A model generated the notes under the pieces. It searched no databases, was not told the DNA's origin, and worked only from the letters and a program-made list of their open reading frames with translations. From Hyphomicrobiales bacterium (GTDB taxonomy: Bacteria; Pseudomonadota; Alphaproteobacteria; Rhizobiales; Rhizobiaceae), in assembly GCA_900472395.1 (NCBI GenBank), contig UCHV01000024.1:1-64000 (forward strand): a stretch of DNA of 64,000 nt, read 5' to 3'. The position numbers and the translations under genes are program-made. This document shows, piece after piece, positions 53,598 through 63,142 of this stretch (the stretch's first letter is position 1; every line of letters begins with the position of its first letter).

Positions 53598-55533
53598 CGA
53601 AGAGAACAGCAGGCGCGGCGGCGGCGGTGCGGGCAAACGGCAGAGTGCAGACAGTGGCAGGCCACTTGTCGAGAAACACACAGGCTCTGCGTCAGCGTTA
53701 AGCCACGCAAGCGGCAAGAGTGCCGTCGTGGTGAAAGTCTTGTCTTACGGAGCAGGAGCGCGTTCTGCCAGAAGTGTCCTTGCCTATCAAAGCACGGAAG
53801 AAAAAGCCCACGACCAGGATGGGCACGAAGTCACCGACATCAATGCCGCAGTGCGATCATGGGAACGGGAGTTCAGCGAACGCAAGGGAAGCGACGATGT
53901 GCTGCGCCTGAACTACGAACTGGCAGTCGCCGATCGCAAATACGTGGGCCAGGCGCTCCGCTCGCTCGCCGATGAAGGTTTTTCTCGGGAGGGTGATGTC
54001 GATCGCACCTTTGCATACAGCGTAAGCGAGAAGCCAAACGGCCAGACAAGGCTGCAGTTCGCGCTGGTCATCGCGCATGAAAAGAAGGACAGATCCGACC
54101 GTAGCCAGGTCAACAGGATTGCCGCGCAGACCGACAATATCCAAGCGATCGACCGTCGAATGGATACCGCCATGCGAGGCGCCGGGATCGCGGTGATTTC
54201 GCGTGACCCGGCCAGCTTCTCGTCCGGACCGAAAGGCTTCACCGCTGCGCTCCATGCCATGCGGCGAGACGATGCAGAAGTGACAGTGTCGACAAAAACC
54301 AGGGTCGTTGAACGGTCCGGAAAAACTGGGCGCTACCAGCACGGTGGTGAACGTCGCGAACTGACGGCAACGAACCATCGTGAATTGACAAGACACGGTC
54401 GCCTGGTTGGATCGCTTTTGCAGACCCGTCAGCCGCGCGACTTCATGCATCTCCTCCTGTCAGGGCCGGCAAACGTCGATCGCTCAACGTTCGTGCTTGC
54501 GGGGCGCGATTTTCTCAGGGAGCAATTCGCCGGCCACCGATACGCCTACGCTGTTCACAACCGGACTGACATGAAAAAACATCCGCATCTGCACGTGATT
54601 GTCGCGCTGCGCAGTCCATGCGGGCACACACTCAATCCGAATATCAGGGATTTCACCGAATGGCGGCTCCGCTTCGCCGAAAAGGCCCGCGATCGCGGGA
54701 TACCGATCGACAGACAGAAACGGATCGAACGCGCAGCTCCACCTCCCGTCAAGCGATGGGAATGGGAGATGTTCCAGCGCATGGGCGCGACAGCTCCCTC
54801 CAACGTGATCGATAAGGTCGTTTCGAAGATCCGGGACACACCTGCCCACCCGCGCCGCGAAGATGCCAAACGAAGGGTCAAGCAAACGCGCCGGTCCGTG
54901 GGGCGGGTCATTGAAATGCTGGACGATCTCGCGTGGGACAGGGCCGCACCGAGTTCGCTGCGCGATCTTAGCCAGGATATCGCAACCGCGCTGCGGCGAG
55001 AATACCAGCGACTTGAAACTGCCGTCGAACAGGGACGTGATCCCAAAGAGGAGAAAGGGCAAGACAGTATGCTACGCTCTACGCCGATCACCGCTGCGCA
55101 AGCAAAAGCTGCGAAAAAGGCACTGGCCAACATCGCGGTAAAGGTTGCGACCAAAATTGCTGACCCTGCTGACCGGTTGATCTTCGAAAAGGCTACGAAG
55201 ATCATCGGGAAGGTTGTCGGTCTGCAGCTGGATTCAAGGGTGACGAAAGATCGTACCCGTACGGGATCTTGGTCCGGCAAGCACAAGTCGGGTTCACTCG
55301 AAACGAGGTCAGCTGCGGGACGCGGGCGTGTTGCCGAGCACAGTGTGACCAACAAGACTTCGTACGATCGCGTTGTTGATGCGGCGCGCGTGGCACGCTC
55401 TCACGCTGATCAGATCGAGGTAAACCAAGAGAGGACCAGCAACCGGTCAAATGCACGGGAACCCGATCGAGCAGTTCCAAAATCGATCAAGCTACGGCCC
55501 CCGAAGAGTAAACCTAGGGACCGCAGCCGATAG
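53518..55533 (+). CDS. MobP-type relaxase (VirD2-like)
   Basis: 671 residues from MMNERYNSRRRAKPAHRRLP (ATG at 53518; the next ATG at 53521 is equally good). Relaxase domain about 65-430: KVLSYGAGARSARSVLAYQS near the expected motif I, DFMHLLLSGPANVDRSTFVL, FAGHRYAYAVHNRTDMKKHP and the metal-binding histidines in HPHLHVIVALRS. The catalytic tyrosine is probably one of those in the motif I region. The C-terminal 240 residues are basic, ending KLRPPKSKPRDRSR, suited to T4SS recognition. It should nick at oriT and lead DNA into the recipient. Confidence 0.88.
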   Translation: MMNERYNSRRRAKPAHRRLPSYFDLIDEENSRRGGGGAGKRQSADSGRPLVEKHTGSASALSHASGKSAVVVKVLSYGAGARSARSVLAYQSTEEKAHDQDGHEVTDINAAVRSWEREFSERKGSDDVLRLNYELAVADRKYVGQALRSLADEGFSREGDVDRTFAYSVSEKPNGQTRLQFALVIAHEKKDRSDRSQVNRIAAQTDNIQAIDRRMDTAMRGAGIAVISRDPASFSSGPKGFTAALHAMRRDDAEVTVSTKTRVVERSGKTGRYQHGGERRELTATNHRELTRHGRLVGSLLQTRQPRDFMHLLLSGPANVDRSTFVLAGRDFLREQFAGHRYAYAVHNRTDMKKHPHLHVIVALRSPCGHTLNPNIRDFTEWRLRFAEKARDRGIPIDRQKRIERAAPPPVKRWEWEMFQRMGATAPSNVIDKVVSKIRDTPAHPRREDAKRRVKQTRRSVGRVIEMLDDLAWDRAAPSSLRDLSQDIATALRREYQRLETAVEQGRDPKEEKGQDSMLRSTPITAAQAKAAKKALANIAVKVATKIADPADRLIFEKATKIIGKVVGLQLDSRVTKDRTRTGSWSGKHKSGSLETRSAAGRGRVAEHSVTNKTSYDRVVDAARVARSHADQIEVNQERTSNRSNAREPDRAVPKSIKLRPPKSKPRDRSR

Positions 55534-55562
55534 GTGAGGTCGCCATGCGATTCGATGCCGCG

Positions 55563-56183
55563 TTAGACAGTCGGACGGCGAGTGAGTACTCCTAACCGCT
55601 CGATCAAGCCTTCGACGTGCTGGTCGTCAGGGACCGTCCCATCAACACTGGCCGGCACCACGTGTTCCGTTCTCCTTGTCGACGACCGTCTCAGCGGGAG
55701 AACTCTGATGCCAAGTTCTGCAGCGCAGGCGAGGCTCTCCAGCAAGCTTCCGACGAATACGCAATGCGCGTTGTCGACGCTGTACCAACGCATGGCCTGC
55801 CTGATCATCTCATCAAGCTGTGATGGCGCGCCGGCCTGTGGTGGACTGCCCCGATCGTAGATTACCTGTTGCGGCCACGCCATCCAGAAATCTGGCATGA
55901 CCCCATCAGCATTCAGGACGTGGTCGAGGATTTTTATCAAGGCGGCGGCTTGATCGACGCTGTGGCCATCACCTTCCGAACCGCGTTGATTGGAAACGAA
56001 GCCGAAGCGAATATTGTGCGCTCTAAGCTCCCTGAGGATTCCGACGGTGTCTAAGCTGATGTCCCCGAGAGAGACGCTTGCGAGCTGGGACGCTTGGAGG
56101 AGAGTTTCGTCGCGTTCGAATATAAATAAATAGTTAGCATCGGTATTTCGAAATACGAAATAATTGTCACGCTCTGCTGTCAT
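55563..56183 (-). CDS. HAD-superfamily protein with altered motif I
   Basis: 206 residues from MTAERDNYFVFRNTDANYLF (ATG at 56183). Resembles HisB/GmhB-type phosphatases: IFERDETLLQ in place of FLDRDGTL, then SLDTVGILRELRAHNIRFGF and VSNQRG (motif II region), and CVFVGSLLESLACAAELGIR (motif IV region). The first aspartate (nucleophile) position is glutamate and the usual G after the second D is E, so phosphatase activity is doubtful. Stands alone after the relaxase gene, on the opposite strand. Confidence 0.65.
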   Translation of the reverse strand: MTAERDNYFVFRNTDANYLFIFERDETLLQASQLASVSLGDISLDTVGILRELRAHNIRFGFVSNQRGSEGDGHSVDQAAALIKILDHVLNADGVMPDFWMAWPQQVIYDRGSPPQAGAPSQLDEMIRQAMRWYSVDNAHCVFVGSLLESLACAAELGIRVLPLRRSSTRRTEHVVPASVDGTVPDDQHVEGLIERLGVLTRRPTV

Positions 56184-56744
56184 GATTATGCAATCAAAGC
56201 AAAATGTGCTTCGCCCTTTCAATTTTATCAAAAGATAATCACCGATTTTCTGTCGTTAAAAGGGAATTAGTTCATGTCGCTCGGATATTTAACTGAGGGC
56301 ATGATCATAATGGTCCGGCATCCCGCCCATCTTGGAAATTTTGCTTGCGGAGCCCACCTTTGAAAGCAGGCTCAATGTAGGATAAATTTCCACCTCAAAA
56401 TGGTGCCCCGGTTCGCGGGATTCGTCAGTCCACTCCTGATTGACCTCTCAAGCTGGTTGATGTTTGTAGTGGTTGCGAGACCGGAACGTGAGAAGCTACG
56501 GTTTCCGTGAGGTCTGATATGTTGGCCATTCGATCTGTACCCCGGTATAGGAATAGGAGATGCTCAGTCTTCGCCGCCTGGTCAATTCGGCGGAATATCA
56601 TTTCAATTGCTCATCCAGCAATTGGCTGGCCAGTTTGGGTTGTTTATTTATCAAATGCACGCTTAGGTGTTGTTTAGCGCCATTTTGTTTTTTGGGAAAC
56701 AAGTTTGATTGTCATTTCTATAAAAAATCGTGATCTCCAGGGCA
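56184..56744. other. AT-richer gap, no gene seen
   Basis: About 560 bases, lower in GC than its surroundings, with no recognisable coding. It holds the promoter of the HAD gene at the left. Confidence 0.45.
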
Positions 56745-57262
56745 TCGTGTCCGAGGGCGTATGAAAATCGGTACGATCTTTGGCAAAAGGCTCGCGCTGA
56801 AATTAGCCCGCTCTGTGAGTGCGGTGGAGGTAAGGCTGACGAGGACGCCGCGCCGACCGCATGCCGTAAACAGACATCGGTCACCGCTGGCACGATCATG
56901 CACAGAGGCACCTGCCGCCGCCGCAGGGTTCTGGGAGCGCTGGGTGACGACACAATCGAGCAATATTTCAGCGCTTCCGCTCCAGGGCAAGCTAGAAATC
57001 AGATCCTACGAGACTGCGTGGCTCCTCCTGCACATACCGCACCGTGCCATGGTCAATCCCGACCGCCAGAAGTTGGGCGGCTGCGAAGAAACCGTCGAGA
57101 TCGACGAGACGAGCGTTCCTTCCCAACGCGGTGAATGATGGGCGTCTACCACGACGTCCGGCGCCGTCACCTCATCATCTACCTTCAGCAGTTTGTCTTC
57201 CTTTCGAACCATCGGCGGCAGTATCGCGCGGCGTTCGACAGCCTCTTTGCCGCCGGGAACTA
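56745..57262 (+). pseudogene. IS1595-family transposase, degraded
   Basis: Pieces in several frames keep the family order: a zinc-ribbon end CRKQTSVTAGTIMHRGTCRR (about 56865), RSYETAWLLLHIPHRAMVNP and GGCEETVEIDETSV with the first catalytic D-E (about 57005-57110), then a jump to YHDVRRRHLIIYLQQFVFLS and RRQYRAAFDSLFAAGN with a stop at 57262. The middle of the catalytic domain is deleted, with frameshifts. Dead. Confidence 0.7.
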
Positions 57263-57531
57263 GGTCGGTCGGTCACGCCAGCCTCCGCGACATCGTTGGA
57301 AGGCGGCCGGCTCTTAAGACGCTGATGGAGCAGGTGCGAGATGAGGCCGAAGTGGATCTTTGACAAGTTTACCCTGAGGCTCTGGCCGAGGGCTTTCCTA
57401 GTGTCTTGCGCAGAGACTGCTCGACCCCGACTATGTAACGCCGGAGCCACGCGTCTATCAGCGAGATGCGCCGCCGGCCTCGGTACTAGCCAACTCACGG
57501 TTGGCATTTTTATTCGCCACCCATTGACCTA
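57263..57531. other. Coding-like remnant, family unknown
   Basis: Plus-strand text changes frame: LKTLMEQVRDEAEVDL (about 57313-57360), VYPEALAEGFPSVLRRD, then DPDYVTPEPRVYQRDAPPAS, VLANSRLAFLFATH and a TGA at 57525. It looks like the end of a dead gene. I cannot name it. Confidence 0.35.
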
Positions 57532-57777
57532 TCAGGGGGCCGGCAGAGAAATTCCTGCGGACGTCGTTTCGTTGGATAGCCCATAGACGTCCAGCAATTC
57601 TGCCAACTCTGCCAAGACGTCGCTGGTGTCGAGTCCCTTCTCTTCAAGGATGGACAGCTGGGCGGCGTGGTCGATGATGTCTGCAAGAGCCTCCAGCGAC
57701 AACGAAACCGCCTTCGTCTCACCCGTCATTTCTCCAGCATCATCAAAAACGTTCAACGTAAGTCTGACTTCAGACAT
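57532..57777 (-). CDS. Small acidic hypothetical protein
   Basis: 81 residues from MSEVRLTLNVFDDAGEMTGE (ATG at 57777, with GGAGATTACC before it; an ATG at 57789 is also in frame). Short beta-rich start, then acidic helices (LEALADIIDHAAQLSILEEK, DVLAELAELLDVYGL). Soluble, no known family. Confidence 0.55.
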   Translation of the reverse strand: MSEVRLTLNVFDDAGEMTGETKAVSLSLEALADIIDHAAQLSILEEKGLDTSDVLAELAELLDVYGLSNETTSAGISLPAP

Positions 57778-57885
57778 GGTAATCTCCATTTAGCAGATTC
57801 TGACTTTATAGCCCTCTTCTGCCTGATACAAACGGAACTGTTTTCGACTTTAAAACTCAAAGCTGCACTAGGTGTAGTATTACCG

Positions 57886-58085
57886 GCTCATTCGGGCTTG
57901 GAGACCATCTAACCAGCTTTCGAGGCGATCTACTTTACGGTCGAGATGCCGAAAGCAGGATTGAGCTCAATGAACCAGCAGCTTGCGACCATGAGGATTT
58001 TCCCGCTTGCTGATGCGTCGAAGCTTCTGCTTTCCGCCGATCGCGTGCTCGCGCGGCACGAGGCCGAGCCACGCCGACAGATCGT
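57886..58085 (-). pseudogene. IS110-family transposase, C-terminal fragment
   Basis: AHDLSAWLGLVPREHAIGGK, QKLRRISKRENPHGRKLLVH, a TGA, then AQSCFRHLDRKVDRLESWLD, GLQARMSR. This is the C-terminal transposase_20 region of IS110 elements with one nonsense codon. The rest of the element is missing. Confidence 0.75.
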
Positions 58086-58176
58086 GGGCTCTCAGCAACG
58101 TTGGCTGCTCTTACCCGAGTAAGCGGAGCCGGTGCAGCACATTGACCATAAGGAAATTCTCGCCAGCAGATTGGTC

Positions 58177-58689
58177 TCAACCGCACTCGCGATTGTCGTT
58201 CAGGTGAATGTCGGCGATTGTCTCCAAAAGGCGAATGACGTCGGTTCGGATCGTTAAGGGCATCGCCGAAGTGATCTCGGCGAGCCGGTCTATATTGCAC
58301 AAAGGCTCGTCCGTACGAACCGTTCCCCAAGATGCACTGTCCATGTTTCCTATTGGCTCGCGCATCTGCTTGGAAAGCGGCTCGAAGAAGTAATTCGGTG
58401 AGACGTGCAGATGGAATGCGATCATGAACAGTTTCGACGAACTGACCCGATTGGTACCCCGTTCATATTTCTGGAGTTGCTGGAATGATAAACCTAGCCT
58501 CGTCGCAAGGATGACCTGGCTTACTCCGAGCTGCAGGCGCCGAGCCTTGATCTGGCATCCCACAATACGGTCGATCTCATGTGGATCTGGAAGTCCTATC
58601 GTTATGGACTGATGGAAATCTGTGTCTTCGCTGCTCTCTAACACGGACAACCCCGGTGGTTGATTGCTGCGCGTCCGCAATTGCGACAA
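58177..58689 (-). CDS. XRE-family regulator
   Basis: 170 residues if started at the TTG at 58689. The real start may be further in. HTH at about 45-95 (IVGCQIKARRLQLGVSQVIL, ATRLGLSFQQLQKYERGTNR, VSSSKLFMIAFHLHVSPNYF). This is the common alphaproteobacterial XRE form with a short C-terminal part. Isolated between IS remnants and the catabolic cluster. Target unknown. Confidence 0.8.
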   Translation of the reverse strand: MSQLRTRSNQPPGLSVLESSEDTDFHQSITIGLPDPHEIDRIVGCQIKARRLQLGVSQVILATRLGLSFQQLQKYERGTNRVSSSKLFMIAFHLHVSPNYFFEPLSKQMREPIGNMDSASWGTVRTDEPLCNIDRLAEITSAMPLTIRTDVIRLLETIADIHLNDNRECG

Positions 58690-59143
58690 TCTGGCGATCG
58701 GGGAGTTGGAAAGCCGATGGTTCGGCCCCTATGGCTTTTGGCGTAGGACAGCCTGTTGCATAACCGCAGGCTCCCCGATCATAGAGTTGGCTGACGTTAT
58801 CCGCATCGCGGTTCACAGCACCATGGGTTTCCAAGCCCCGGGGCGACGCGCATCGCCTCGATTTCTTATATAGTGTCATATTATAAATTCCACTAAAAAG
58901 TGCATCTCTGCCAGAGAAAATCAATCGAGCGATGATGTCACGATTGCGATTGTTCAGTCTCTGCCAAACGGTCGAAAAGCTTGGACGGCGTAGGCCTGAG
59001 ATCTGCGGCAACCGCTAGCAATTCGTCAAAACCCGTTTGTAAACGGTGCAGGTGCGTCGGAGAAACGGCACTTTTCACTCTTTCCGGCGACAGCTCCTGA
59101 TTTCGATTGGTCTTTACCGTTCCATCATACGAACCTCAAGCGA
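58690..59143. other. Gap, no gene seen
   Basis: About 450 bases. Nothing recognisable. It separates the plasmid backbone debris from the catabolic cluster. Confidence 0.45.
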
Positions 59144-59563
59144 TCACGATAAGGAGACGACCAACCGTTCTATCGGTTCGTCCGAGGCACCTTTGTAAGC
59201 GGTTACCTCGAGCTCCATCTTCAGGTATCCGAGAGCCAACGGTGTACAGGTGACAGTGCTTACAGGATCGACACCTCGAAATCGTTCTCCCACGACCTGC
59301 ATGACAGCTTCGACGTCTTTTGGGTCGGGGATGGTTACCCGGGATCTGACGACGTCGCTCAGGGATGCACCTACCGATCGCAAGGCTGCCTCCACATTAT
59401 TGAACGCCTCGGCAGCCTGTTCTGCAGCTGTGTCCGGCATCATGTTAGTTTTCAGGTTCCGGCCAGCCGTATTCGAAGTCATGATCCAGTTTCCAATTAC
59501 GACGACACGAGAAAAGCTCTCCTTGTCTTCAAATGGGTTTCCCGTCTTCACCTTTGTGATCAT
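59144..59563 (-). CDS. Rid-family (YjgF/YER057c/UK114) protein without the RidA arginine
   Basis: 139 residues: VVVIGNWIMTSNTAGRN, AEQAAEAFNNVEAALRSVGA, SLSDVVRSRVTI and TPLALGYLKMELEVTAYKG. The fold and length fit the family of enamine/imine deaminases. In RidA the catalytic arginine lies in ARSCVQVARLP; the aligned stretch here is STVTCTPLALGY, without arginine, so it belongs to a divergent Rid group and may not deaminate imines. It is last in the leftward catabolic cluster, 40 bases after dhaL. Confidence 0.85.
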   Translation of the reverse strand: MITKVKTGNPFEDKESFSRVVVIGNWIMTSNTAGRNLKTNMMPDTAAEQAAEAFNNVEAALRSVGASLSDVVRSRVTIPDPKDVEAVMQVVGERFRGVDPVSTVTCTPLALGYLKMELEVTAYKGASDEPIERLVVSLS

Positions 59564-59603
59564 TTCCAGCCTCTTATCTTTTCCACATCAGCACCCAACA
59601 AGC

Positions 59604-60206
59604 CTATTGACGGGCCAGCGCGACACGAAGGAACATGGCGACCGCCAGCATCCCGGGATCATCGAATTCTCGCGATGTATCGGCGAACATTCGCGCCCGC
59701 CCGATGCGGACAGGCCTGCCACGGAAATTTATCAGTGCCGCATCCGCAGCATCGATCATGACGGTCGGCAAATCAGCCTGATCCTTGAAGTCCGCGACAG
59801 CCTTGGCTATCGCGTGAACGGCGTCGATGACCGTCTTGTCTCCCAGACTGGCACCCCCGCGACGCAGCATGGCATCTCGCGCAAGAGACAAGATCTCAGC
59901 CAGTTGTAAACGCTCAAGCTGTCTCAGACCGTTCGCCTTTTTTCCGGCTGCCGCCAGAGCTGCGGAAATCAGGTTGCCGAGACTGGATCCAGTTGCTGAT
60001 TGGGCCGCAAATGACAGATTCAAAAAATAGCTGCCTAGATCTCCATCATCGGAGGTGACGGACTGCATGTTTTCCACGACGCGCGCCAACATGCCGCCGG
60101 TGTCACCGTCACCGATTTTCGCATCCGCAAGATTGAGATCTTTTTCCAGTGCCGGCAAAGCATCGGCGACACGCGCCAATCCGCCTTTGATCGTTTCGTA
60201 CATCAT
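59604..60206 (-). CDS. dhaL: DhaL-type kinase subunit (ATP-binding)
   Basis: 200 residues from MMYETIKGGLARVADALPAL (ATG at 60206, overlapping the dhaK stop). Mg-ATP motif DAKIGDGDTGGML at about 29-41, with the conserved aspartates, and GSSLGNLISAALAAA and GGASLGDKTVIDAVHA as the other DhaL motifs. It transfers phosphate from ATP (or from DhaM in PTS versions) to the substrate held by DhaK. No dhaM is visible nearby, so ATP use is more likely. Confidence 0.92.
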   Translation of the reverse strand: MMYETIKGGLARVADALPALEKDLNLADAKIGDGDTGGMLARVVENMQSVTSDDGDLGSYFLNLSFAAQSATGSSLGNLISAALAAAGKKANGLRQLERLQLAEILSLARDAMLRRGGASLGDKTVIDAVHAIAKAVADFKDQADLPTVMIDAADAALINFRGRPVRIGRARMFADTSREFDDPGMLAVAMFLRVALARQ

Positions 60207-61204
60207 GGCGCCACCGTCCATGCGGGACTTCTGGCCGGCGCAGCGTAAAGTGCGTCCAATTCGTCATCGATGAAACTGAGACTTATCGATGCGCCGGCCA
60301 TTTCCATAGACGTCACGAAATGTCCGACCAGTGGCCGCACGACACGCAGCCCGTTCTTCTCAAGAATGGTCGTCGCGTGCCTGTATAGGATGAAGAGCTC
60401 CTCCAGCGGCGTCGCGCCGAGGCTGTTGACCAGGATCGCCACCTTGTCGCCCGCATCAAGTGGTCGTTCGGCCAGCAATCGCGTTACCATTTCTTCAGCG
60501 ATGGCGTCTGCGCTCCTCAACTGGTCGCGCCAGATGCCTGGTTCGCCATGAATACCGATGCCCATCTCCATCTGGTGTTTCTCCAGCACAAAGCGCGGCG
60601 TATCAGATCCCGGGATCTGGCAGCCTGCGGTCCCGAACCCGATCGTTTTCGTTCTTGCGACAGCCTTGACGGCAATGTTCTTAACGTCCTCAAGCGACCC
60701 ACCTTCCGCGGCTCTCGCCCCAGCGGCCTTATATGCAAAGATGAGGCCGGCGACGCCCCGACGCCGATCGCTATCCTCGGGGCTTGCGCTGGCAATGTCG
60801 TCGGTACCGAGTACCGTCTCGACCTTGATGCCTTCATCTTCGAGGGTCTCGCGCACTGCAGCGAAATTCATTCGTTCGCCGCCGTAATTGCCGATGAGCT
60901 GTAAAATGCCCGCACCATTTTCTGCCAAGCGCGCGGCCGCCATGCAGGCATCGAGTGTCGGTCCCTCGAACACGTTGCCAACGGCACACGTATCGATCAA
61001 ACCCTTTCCGACGTAACCGCAAAACAATGGAAGATGTCCAGCACCTCCCCCCGAGACGATACCGACCTTGCCACTAGCCACGCCTCCTCGCCGCCGAACA
61101 ACCCTGTCACCCGGTCCTGTCAGGACAATGTCAGGGTAAGCAAGAGACAGCCCTTCGAGGCTTTGGTTCACGTAGTCTTTTGGCGCGTTTATGATTTTTG
61201 TCAT
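60203..61204 (-). CDS. dhaK: DhaK-type kinase subunit (substrate-binding)
   Basis: 333 residues from MTKIINAPKDYVNQSLEGLS (ATG at 61204). IVSGGGAGHLPLFCGYVGKG is the substrate loop, IGNYGGERMNF the catalytic-acid region and MGIGIHGEPGIW the histidine that binds the substrate carbonyl covalently. Compared with E. coli DhaK, GGGSGHEP is GGGAGHLP and the GD pair before the NF is GE. These changes suggest a substrate other than dihydroxyacetone, such as a tetrulose. The open frame extends to 61351 but the added residues are not family-like. Confidence 0.9.
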   Translation of the reverse strand: MTKIINAPKDYVNQSLEGLSLAYPDIVLTGPGDRVVRRRGGVASGKVGIVSGGGAGHLPLFCGYVGKGLIDTCAVGNVFEGPTLDACMAAARLAENGAGILQLIGNYGGERMNFAAVRETLEDEGIKVETVLGTDDIASASPEDSDRRRGVAGLIFAYKAAGARAAEGGSLEDVKNIAVKAVARTKTIGFGTAGCQIPGSDTPRFVLEKHQMEMGIGIHGEPGIWRDQLRSADAIAEEMVTRLLAERPLDAGDKVAILVNSLGATPLEELFILYRHATTILEKNGLRVVRPLVGHFVTSMEMAGASISLSFIDDELDALYAAPARSPAWTVAP

Positions 61205-61409
61205 TTTTTCTCCATTTGTAGTTTCAGGAGCGGTCTTCCAGAGATGCGCTTGCACCAGCCAAATTCGGCTGTGGCCAGTCCTGGGTAAGCGTGTGACCAT
61301 CGCACGGCGTGCCGCGCCTGCCTTGATCGGCAAACCGGGATTTGTTTCCATCGAGCTGCTTGGGCGATAGCCGGATCCGGTTGTGTGTTTCGACCGACGT
61401 AGTGTTGCC

Positions 61410-62258
61410 TTAATCCTGTCTGTCGGGCTGCTTTCGGACAGCTACGAGCCAGTCGAGCACAAGGACGGCAAGAACGTTGATAGCCACGATCAACGACGAG
61501 ACCGCGAACACCGCCGGACTGAACGACGTGTTGGCCTGCTGGAACAGCCATATAGGCAGGGGGAAGACATCCACCGTGTAGAGGAAGTAGCTCAGCGTGA
61601 ACTCATTGAACGAAAGGATGAACACGAGGATGGCGCCGGAGGCAATTCCGCCGCTGGCGAGCGGAAGAATGATCTTGTGAAAAACACGAACAGGTGACGC
61701 GCCGAGCGTTTTGGCAGCTTCCTCAAGCGCGACGTCGATGCCCTTCATAGACGTCATGCAATTTCGCATCAGAAACGGCAGCCCAATGATCGAATGCGCC
61801 AGTATGATCTGCCAAACACCGAAATCCGTCTTCGTGGCACTGAACAATACCAGAAGAGAGATGCCGAGCACGACCGCCGGAAAGACGACAGGAAGACCGA
61901 GGAGTTCTTCTATCAGCGTTTTTCCGAAGAACCGATAGCGAACCAGGGCGTAGGAAGCGGGAACGCCGGCCAAAACGGTCACGACCGCTGTCGCCCCGGC
62001 AATCTTCACGCTGATCAGAAGTGATTCCACAAGCCGGACCAGATCAGCATCAGGCCCCGTCAGGAAAGCCCAGACTTCAAGGTACCAGCGCATGGAAAAT
62101 CCAGGCGGCGGGAACTGGAGCGTGTCGCCATCCGTGAACGAGATCACCAGAACCATCAGGATTGGCGCAAGCATGACGGTGAGAATGATAAAGCAGGTGA
62201 TCCTGATGATCCACCATTCGAGACCGGCATGTCCGGTTACACTAAAAGATGCTCTCAT
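61410..62258 (-). CDS. ABC transporter permease (PotC type)
   Basis: 282 residues with about six membrane segments (ITCFIILTVMLAPILMVLVI, IAGATAVVTVLAGVPASYAL, LLGLPVVFPAVVLGISLLVL and others) and the EAA loop DVALEEAAKTLGASPVRVF. This is the second permease of a polyamine/ferric-iron/spermidine-class importer. The start overlaps the end of the upstream permease by four bases. Confidence 0.93.
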   Translation of the reverse strand: MRASFSVTGHAGLEWWIIRITCFIILTVMLAPILMVLVISFTDGDTLQFPPPGFSMRWYLEVWAFLTGPDADLVRLVESLLISVKIAGATAVVTVLAGVPASYALVRYRFFGKTLIEELLGLPVVFPAVVLGISLLVLFSATKTDFGVWQIILAHSIIGLPFLMRNCMTSMKGIDVALEEAAKTLGASPVRVFHKIILPLASGGIASGAILVFILSFNEFTLSYFLYTVDVFPLPIWLFQQANTSFSPAVFAVSSLIVAINVLAVLVLDWLVAVRKQPDRQD

Positions 62259-63142
62259 CCAGACTTACCTCCTTGTTTTGGCGTCGTCATGCGACTGAGC
62301 GACTGAACCAGCAATGCCAGAGACACGAGTATGATCGACAAGGCTGCTCCGAGCGGCCAGTTCATGAGCGAGCCCATCTGATCGCGAATGACGATGGCGA
62401 TCGTGGTCACCTTCAGGCCGCCAAGGAGCAAGGGAACGACAAAGGCACCGGTATTGAACCCGAAAACCAAGATTGCTCCGGTGATCATCCCCGGGCGGGC
62501 CAAGGGCAGAATGACGTGCCGATAGGTCCGCAGACGATTTGCGCCAAGCACACTGGCCGCCTCTTCGAGCGCAGCCGGGATTGCTGCGAGCGCCGCTATA
62601 GTAGGAAGAACCGCGAGAGGGATCGTTGTCTGAACGAGCCCCAGAATGACGCCGGTCCTGTTGAAAAGCAGCGACATCTGAACGGGCTCGCCGGCGACGA
62701 CGCTCAATACCTGGTTCAAAAGACCGTTTGGTCCAAGGATGGCCATCCAACCGAAACTTTGAACAAGCAGGCTAATGATCATCGGAAGCAAGATAGTCAC
62801 GAGCGCGAAACGCCGCATCGCGGCTGATGAGGTCCGAACCATGAACAAGGCGATCGGCAAAGCCAGGGCCGTTGCAATGATCGCACTGAGCATCGCCATC
62901 CAGATCGTGTCGGCGATGACGGCGACGTTGCGAGCGGTGACCACCTGCTGATAAGCCAAACCACTCCAGCTCGTCCATTCCGCATTGCGTCCACCCCAGC
63001 TCATCCGAATGATGGCAACGCTGCAGACAAGCAGCAGACCGACTAGCATTCCGGCCGGCAGGAGAAGGAGGTGGGGATGCGCCCTAGAAGGTCGTTTGCG
63101 AAAAGACACGCTGTCGGATGATAACTCGGCAATGCTGCTCAT
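62255..63142 (-). CDS. ABC transporter permease (PotB type)
   Basis: 295 residues. N-terminal membrane helix (LLLLPAGMLVGLLLVCSVAI), then the BPD_transp core with ALALPIALFMVRTSSAAM and the EAA loop AALEEAASVLGANRLRTYRH. First permease of the importer. The start overlaps the ATPase gene stop, so the three genes form one unit. Confidence 0.93.
   Translation of the reverse strand: MSSIAELSSDSVSFRKRPSRAHPHLLLLPAGMLVGLLLVCSVAIIRMSWGGRNAEWTSWSGLAYQQVVTARNVAVIADTIWMAMLSAIIATALALPIALFMVRTSSAAMRRFALVTILLPMIISLLVQSFGWMAILGPNGLLNQVLSVVAGEPVQMSLLFNRTGVILGLVQTTIPLAVLPTIAALAAIPAALEEAASVLGANRLRTYRHVILPLARPGMITGAILVFGFNTGAFVVPLLLGGLKVTTIAIVIRDQMGSLMNWPLGAALSIILVSLALLVQSLSRMTTPKQGGKSG

Noticed and set aside
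56242..56740. AT-richer gap checked for a nod box or second origin
   Set aside because: No nod-box spacing (ATC-N9-GAT series) and no iterons were found.
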